From Clavaria fumosa (Eukaryota; Basidiomycota; Agaricomycetes; Agaricales; Clavariaceae), in assembly GCA_951802425.1 (NCBI GenBank), contig OX637796.1, forward strand, positions 2,542,001-2,606,000: a stretch of DNA of 64,000 nt, written 5' to 3'. Position 1 is the stretch's first letter. The number at the start of each line of letters is the position of its first letter. Position numbers and translations under genes: made by a program. The notes beneath the pieces are model-generated. The model had not been told where the DNA came from, searched no databases, and saw only the letters and a list, made by a program, of their open reading frames with translations. Shown piece by piece: positions 58,108 through 64,000 of the stretch.

Positions 58108-61100
58108 ATGGTTGCCACGGATCGGAGATCGGAAATGGCCGGCACCCTGACCTTCCCCTCCGTACCCGACAGCCAGTTGACTTTCCAACACGTTAACGAG
58201 CTCAAAGATTTGCAGGGCAATGACCTGTGGGTAGCAGCTGCCTGTGCCGACAGGATCCTGGAAGATGTGCCAGTCCAGCGCGCTTTGCTGGACCTTGGCA
58301 TAGAGCGAACTCAGAAGGCAGTTGAACGAGCCAGAGCGGCATACACACCCCCAGTCTCTGCGGATGAAACAACTGACGTCGTTCCAAGCCAGGAGAAACG
58401 GCTCGACTCACTTACCGCGTATTTTCGCGTAGTGCAAGAAGATGCACAACTTTGCTGCTTGCGAGACCTCTTGCTAGACAGGATGGATCGGCTCAACACA
58501 TTTGTGGAGATCTGCGGGAAGATTGTTGAAATGGAGGGGTTCCAGGAAGATGATACCGTGTCCGAGCTGGAGGAGGATCCTTGGGCTACGACCGAAGAAG
58601 AACCACCTACCGTTCAACACACACAGACTAGACAGCAGCCCGTCTCGCTAGCCACGTTACTCTCAGGCGATATCCTTCGCATTGCGTGTTTACAGGCCTC
58701 GCGACAGTGTTTCTCCGCACTTTCTATTCTTCTTTACCGTCACGGAAGTCATTTATGGCCTCACCGGTATACAATACTTGATGCCATACCGGAGCACTCG
58801 CATCCGACACAATATCGAGACCTTCTCCCAGGATTTGATTTGTCTACCAATCGAGAATCCGTCCCCAAATCCCAGGACTGGAGAGCTGAAGCAGACTGGT
58901 CTCAATACCCTGAAGTCCGAGCCGCCCTTGAATCTTCTGGAATTACCTATCTGCCTGCTCTCGTGTTGGTCAGCCACGAGGAAGGGCGACCTGACCCCCT
59001 CACATCTGAAGAATTGACACAGTGGTACAAGGACCGCGTGAATCGTATCATGACGGCTACTGGAATGGTTGATATATCGCTGTCCATAATTCAACATGGT
59101 GCATCACAGGGTGTGTTAGAGCTTGATGGGCTCGGGGAAGAACTGAGTTTACTCTCCCGACTCGCTTATGACTCAGTAAGGGAGGGCGCCCTCGTGGACG
59201 AAGATTGGACGCTTGACCGTTGGAGGTCGATGGATCCGCCAGCCGCCGTGCGGGCCTATCTCGCACATTCAACCCCAGCAACTGTGGCCAAGGATATCAT
59301 GAGGCTCGTGTTGCCTTACCTCTTTGTTCTTCAATCACGCACCGAACGATTGGGTTCTCCGGATCCTATACTTGTCAAGCGTCTTTTGTACGACTACATC
59401 CTCTCAGCCCCCTTGGAGATCGTGCATGCCATCTTCGAAGCATCGAAACCTACCCTATCACAAACCCAACGTATAATCCACGACAATCAAGACATGGCAC
59501 GCTTAGCGTTGGCTTGCCTCTATGGGAGTGACAGTTTGGATGAATGGGCCACCATGAGCGGCATATTTGAATGTCTTCCGGTGTGGGATAATGCGAGAGA
59601 AGGCGATAAAGAGGCAGCGGACGCAACTCTGACGTCTCTGGGTATCTTCGTTACACCTACAACCGCCCGTCCCCGTTGCGCCCCCTCTGACCTGCTTGCG
59701 TTTTTCGAGCCTTTGCCACTCGCATCTCTCTCACGTGCCTTAGACATCTTAGATGTGCACCTGGAATCCGGGGAGATTCTGTCCAAGTGGGCTGTTCCCG
59801 CTCCGATGCGATGGTTTCTCCAGAGTCGTAGCAATGTTACGGAGCAACGTGCATGGGCAACCAGGATGGCCCGCAGGGCAGGTGGCTCACACGATCAGCC
59901 AGAAGCACAAGAGGACTGGGAGTGTTTATTAAATGACATGCTCCGACTTTCGGCGCAATCAGAAGCAGGACTGAATGGTGCATTTGGTCTTCTATCTCGA
60001 GACGAAGTGATACGCATTTTCTTCGGTGGTTTGCTTAGCACCGGCAGTAAGCATATTCCCGCGCAGATTTATCAATTGACTAATTACTTTGTTCAAGAGT
60101 TCAAAATTGCAAAGTGGTTGTTGTACTCTCCGCGGCTAAAGGACGAACTTGCTCTGAACTCTGGAGCTGTTGAAGAAATGTGTCTAACGTGCTCTCGGGA
60201 ATTTTACGACAACGCCAGCTCTGGGAACTACACAATTGGCGATATGAAACTTGCATATGAATGGTAGGCCTCCTGCCTCTCCAATCGCAAATATTGCTTA
60301 GGAATCTGTGAAGCCTGGATGTGCCGCCCCTTTCTGCGCGACTTTTGCAAGAGAAGGATTTCATAGAGGCCACTTCCCGATTGTCGTCGTTCAATATCAC
60401 GTCACGCCCTGGTATCCCAATCTCACCGATCGAGATCCGACTAACGGAAGACAAACTCTCCCTTGTATCCCGTGTGCTCTCGAGCAACGCCGACGCCTAT
60501 AAACACACCAAAGTCATCCTTGACCTTGTACACAAACTGGGATTCAGAGGCGACGCCGCTGCGGAGGTGAAAACGCTAGCGATGTTGGCGGATGCTGCCT
60601 TGCACGTTCAAGACTTCAGACGTGCGTACGAGAATAGTGAAAGGATGGCTGCGACGGTTCTGCAACTGAGGGCGGCGTCTCCTGCAGGAGGCAAGGATGC
60701 GAAAGTGCAGGAGGCTATCGGGGTGTGTTGGGTCGCGTGCTACCAGCTGGGACGACATCCCGAATTCGACGATGTGCCCAAGAAGCTCCTTCTCTTAGGC
60801 CGCGCTCTCGAACTATGTCCCAGCGAGAACCTGCACGAGGTCCTCACCTCCTGGCGCAACCTCGAAAAGGTCGATGTCGAAGCGAGACAGGAGAGGCTCG
60901 CGAATTGGCGCCAAGGCGTAATTCAAGGGGGCGCTGTCGCCGCCGCAAAGGATACGGTGCCTTCTCTAGCCTCGCGGCTGCAGAGCATGCGTAGTGCGAC
61001 GTCTGGGCTGGCTCACGCGCCGGACCTCGCCGCTAGGACGTTCAATCGCGTCGCCGCGAACCTGCCGTTCTCTGTCCGACCTACGACCACTCATCATAGC

Positions 61101-61217
61101 TTGAATGAAGAGGAGCGATCGACCAGTCCGACTGGACACGGCGGAGATGTCTCAACGCAGGCAACGAGAGTCCTGCAGAAAGGAATTGGTTGGCTTCTCG
61201 GCACTGAAGATGTATGA
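58108..61217 (+). CDS. SEC39: Sec39/NBAS-type ER-Golgi vesicle tethering protein
   Basis: Sec39 is part of the Dsl1 complex that captures Golgi-derived vesicles at the ER. The long first exon (719 residues) is helix-rich with segments such as LWVAAACADRILEDVPVQRA, LCCLRDLLLDRMDRLNTFVE, YTILDAIPEHSHPTQYRDLL, LEIVHAIFEASKPTLSQTQR and NYTIGDMKLAYEW. A GTAGGC donor ends it at 60262; the second exon (from about 60313) restores CLDVPPLSARLLQEKDFIEA with TSRLSSFNI, the Sec39 C-terminal pattern, and continues through VLDLVHKLGFRGDAAAE-like helices (here ILDLVHKLGFRGDAAAEVKT) to a GWLLGTEDV end. A second possible start, MAGTLTFP, is at 58135. Confidence 0.88.
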
Positions 61218-61547
61218 CACCTATATCGGATATCGCTACGAGACAAAGGAAAGAGGAAGATAGTCCCATTGTCCGTTCCGAGGAATAAGCGTACACAGAG
61301 TACAGTACGGTAGGACAGATAGACAATACTAAATAGTCGTACACATGATCGGGCAGTTACATGTAAAGCCGATCGAAGTACTGCAACAACACGAGGGATA
61401 TGAAATTACAATCCACAAAAGAATCTGAGTCGGGCCTCCACTGAGAAAGTCGAAAGTAGGCGAATAGATGAATCGATACCCGTTAGTTGATAATTTAAAT
61501 ATCGGGAGAAGACAATTGACGAGAAGGTTCGAGTAGATCGTGCGGGT
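61218..61547. other. Convergent intergenic gap SEC39 / partial gene
   Basis: 330 bp between the stops of two convergent genes. AT-rich around 61485-61500. No gene seen. Confidence 0.45.
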
Positions 61548-64000
61548 CTAGATTGCGCTTCCAAACCTTGCAGTGCCGGCACCAGTCCTGGCCCTCGGTC
61601 TATTCACGACGCCGCCTTTGTCACCAGCGGTAGACTCTTGCACAAAGTCGGCTCGTCGCCTGCCCCTGCCGCACTTCTCGCAGAAATCGGACTCATCCTC
61701 GTCGCCGCCCACGTCCACGGTAGCACCGTCTCCAGAGCTCATGTCCTCGACCTGCGCTCGGAGGTCGCGTACTTGGCATTCCAACTCCCAAATATGACGC
61801 TGCCACGCCTTCTTGGCGGTCGCGATCTGTTCCCGTAACCCGTGGATAACCGCGGATTGCTCATCAGAGGAAGCCTTGGGGGAGGGCGCCGCAAGGTTGT
61901 GCAGGGAGCGCATAGATGATACTGGCGTGATCGGCACGCCCTCATCCAACGGCGTCGTGGCAGCCGTGGTGATCGTCGCCGTCTCGCCACTCGACTCCGT
62001 GCCAAGCGGGGATAGGGCACCGACGATGTGCTCCGCAAAGTGAGCGCTAAACACAGTCGATACTGGCCTCAGACTCAGCTTCGGAAATGCCTGTACCTCG
62101 GGCGGGGCGCTGTAAGTCGGGTCTCGGATAGATCTCAGATGCATTGCCTGCCCAGGTATCGGCGCTGAACGCGACGCAGAGTCGATTGACATGGAAGGTG
62201 TGAGAGAGCGCAGCTGTGACGACGTGTTGATGGACAATGAAGGAGGGACCCGCTTGGAAAGTGTGGGTGAGGTATCGGCAGTGAGCTCAGGCACCGGGAC
62301 ACGATGCAGTGTGAGTTTGGTCGATTGCGGCGTCGACACATAGACATAACTCTCGGATAAGGCTGGGGCTGGCGGCGGGTCATGTTTCTCCTTCTCACGT
62401 TCCTTCTCCTTTCCGGTAAATATCCTCATCCTCATAAAACCGCTCTTTTTTCGGATTGGAGATCTACCAGAGGCAGGCAGGTTCGGTATGGGTGGCGCCT
62501 GGAGCTCTTGCGGCTCTTCTGTCGAGCGCTGTGTGTCACCACGCGCGCCCTTGGATGAGACTGAACTCCCGACGATGTTTTGCAGGGCGGACTTGGCCTT
62601 GGCCCCTGCGCTGATGGACCGCGCTCGTTGTCTTGCTGACTGGGCACTCCCTGACGGACGCAGGTCCACGCTGGAGCCCGTGCGCGGATCACCCTCTGGT
62701 TCTGGAGGAAACACTGAAGGATTTAGTACCACATTCGACGGTTCAGGTGGCGCGGCAGGTCGAGGGACGGGTTGAAGAGCGGTACTGCGAGAGCGGCGTG
62801 CTTGGGCCTCCTCCAGCGAAATCAAAGCGAACGTTGGGGAAGCTAGCTTGTCGTTCCATCCAGGGAAGCCGTTGGGGACAGTGAGTGACCCATCTCGACT
62901 GTCTCCTGAGCCCCTCTCATTATCCTTAGCTAGGGGTCTCGTAAACGCCATCGGGGAGGATATTTCCTTGCCGGCCAGGTTGGAGACGCGGCTAGTAGTG
63001 CGCTCTCTCCCGTGGTGCAGGAAGGATGAAATAGACCTATCCGGAGTGGGTGCTGCGGAATTTGCCAATGACTTCGACAAGGAGCTAGTCGTCGTCGACT
63101 CTGTCACCGTGATGCAAGAGCTGCTCCGGGGCACATTGGTCAGCGCAATTGCAGGCTGCAGCGGAGAAGGCGGAGTGGGATCGGGCGTGCATGGCACTGC
63201 GAAATCGGGATTGGCAAAAGGGTGCGATTCGAGCGAGTGCGAATAGTAGTTCCGTTGACCGGACGATTCGCGACCGTTGACAGAGGCCCCACGGAAATTT
63301 GGAGGGGTAGGAGATGACGGTGTGGTTGGTGAACGGGGTGAATAAGAATGTGAGATTGAATGTGTGCGCTCCGGGGATAAGTGAGGGGATGGTAGAGGGC
63401 TGGTATTACTTGGTGTATAGGGACGACTGTGTGTCGACGGAAAATGGGTCCGCGCGCTGCCATGTAGCGTATAGGGAGATGTACACGGTGGAGGTGCTGA
63501 GGCATTCACACTGTGAGGGGGCACGTTGGTTATCAGAGGCGCGGTCGGGCAAATCATAAAAAGAAAACACATACCGCAGGGCATTACGTGGACTAGATGG
63601 GTAATGCAATGTGTTCTCGACTGATGCTTTCGACCTTGTTTGAGATCGACCCGACTCGCCGCTGCGTCTGCCAGCGCTGCTGGATCTGCGGCTGGAGGAG
63701 GAGAGACCGAAGCCCTTGATGATGCCTTCACCCATGGCAAAAACGCCCCTCCCTCGAGTGTGAATGGCACCGTCTTCTGGCTCACCATCCTCTTCAAGGG
63801 CGTCCTCGCCGGTTTCCCATGGTGCCCGCGAATGAAAACGCATTCGAGGGCCGAGGAGGCTCATGCGGGGATCCGGTTGGTCGTCTTCGTTCTTGTTTGG
63901 GTGCTTCCCTTCGTGATCCTCGTTGCCCTCTTGGAGACCGTCGTATCCATGAGAGCGAGGAGAAGAGCGGGAAGGGTCGTCGTCGAGCTCGAGGATACTA
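61548..64000 (-). CDS. Ser/Pro-rich coiled-coil protein of unknown function, partial at right edge
   Basis: The frame is open from the window edge, so the N terminus lies outside. One intron joins the two long frames: donor CG|GTATGT near 63575 and acceptor CACAG near 63514, giving NALRVNASAPPPCTSP. Before the intron come acidic and Arg/Ser-rich parts (ALEEDGEPEDGAIHTRGRGV, SSSSRRSSSAGRRSGESG). After it is a very long Ser/Pro/Thr region with a charged KEKEREKEKHD patch. The C-terminal ~100 residues look conserved: a helix IHGLREQIATAKKAWQRHIW leading into ELECQVRDLRAQVEDM, then DFCEKCGRGRRR, which has half of a zinc knuckle, and RPRARTGAGTARFGSAI at the end. I recognise this only as a type of fungal hypothetical protein; no function can be given. 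Confidence 0.75.

Overview
The window is nuclear DNA from a filamentous basidiomycete, most likely an Agaricomycete. Genes are tightly packed on both strands and are broken by many short introns, mostly about 45-70 nt with GT(A/G)NG donors. Their products match fungal families, including several fungus-typical ones: a PIL1 eisosome protein, BYR4, SPP1, an SSH4-type adaptor and saccharopine dehydrogenase LYS1. I support 32 protein-coding genes, the last cut by the right edge. I saw no tRNA, rRNA, transposon, CRISPR array or virus-derived gene. All gene models were built by reading splice junctions by eye, so internal exon edges and some starts carry a small error risk.

Layout, left to right. 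65-9283: Tic20-like membrane protein (-), RPS24 (+), ARP1/centractin (-), a Cys-rich single-pass membrane protein (+), a PAS-kinase-type Ser/Thr kinase (+) and TEF1 (+). 9881-20609: an MFSD1-like transporter (+), the PP2A scaffold TPD3 (-), Elongator ELP5 (+), kinetochore MIS12 (-), aspartate aminotransferase (-) and eIF4E (+). 21005-27351: PIL1 (+), then two divergently transcribed, uncharacterised genes that are paralogues of each other. After a 1.3 kb stretch with no supported gene, 28681-38171 carries SPF30 (-), RIO2 (-), a Stm1/HABP4-type protein (-) and the COMPASS subunit SPP1 (+). 38412-48917: LSM1 (-), SSH4-type adaptor (+), WRAP73 (-), LYS1 (-), mitochondrial uS17 (+), prefoldin 6 (-) and an m-AAA protease (+). 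49298-64000: urease accessory UreD (-), BYR4 (-), NRDE2 (-), NIP7 (+), SEC39 (+) and a Ser/Pro-rich coiled-coil protein (-, partial).

Most genes are unrelated housekeeping functions: translation and ribosome assembly (RPS24, TEF1, eIF4E, RIO2, NIP7, Stm1-like, uS17m), RNA handling (SPF30, LSM1, NRDE2), microtubule and mitosis control (ARP1, MIS12, WRAP73, BYR4, prefoldin), and amino-acid metabolism (LYS1, AAT). Many are arranged head to head with only about 90-230 bp between start codons, so shared promoters are likely.

The most interesting observation is the divergent pair at 23376-25648 (-) and 26381-27351 (+). The two proteins look unlike each other over most of their length, but their C-terminal modules align without gaps (15 of 50 identical residues by hand count). 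The introns in this module are at the same positions and phases, giving consecutive exons of 157 and 69 nt in both genes. This marks an ancient duplicated, head-to-head pair of a protein family I cannot name. Other points worth checking are a 21-nt micro-exon in TEF1, a tandemly duplicated ATG/splice-donor in RPS24, two GC-AG intron candidates, stop-free introns of a multiple of three in MIS12 and uS17m, a G14 homopolymer, and a near-perfect direct repeat in the TEF1 promoter.
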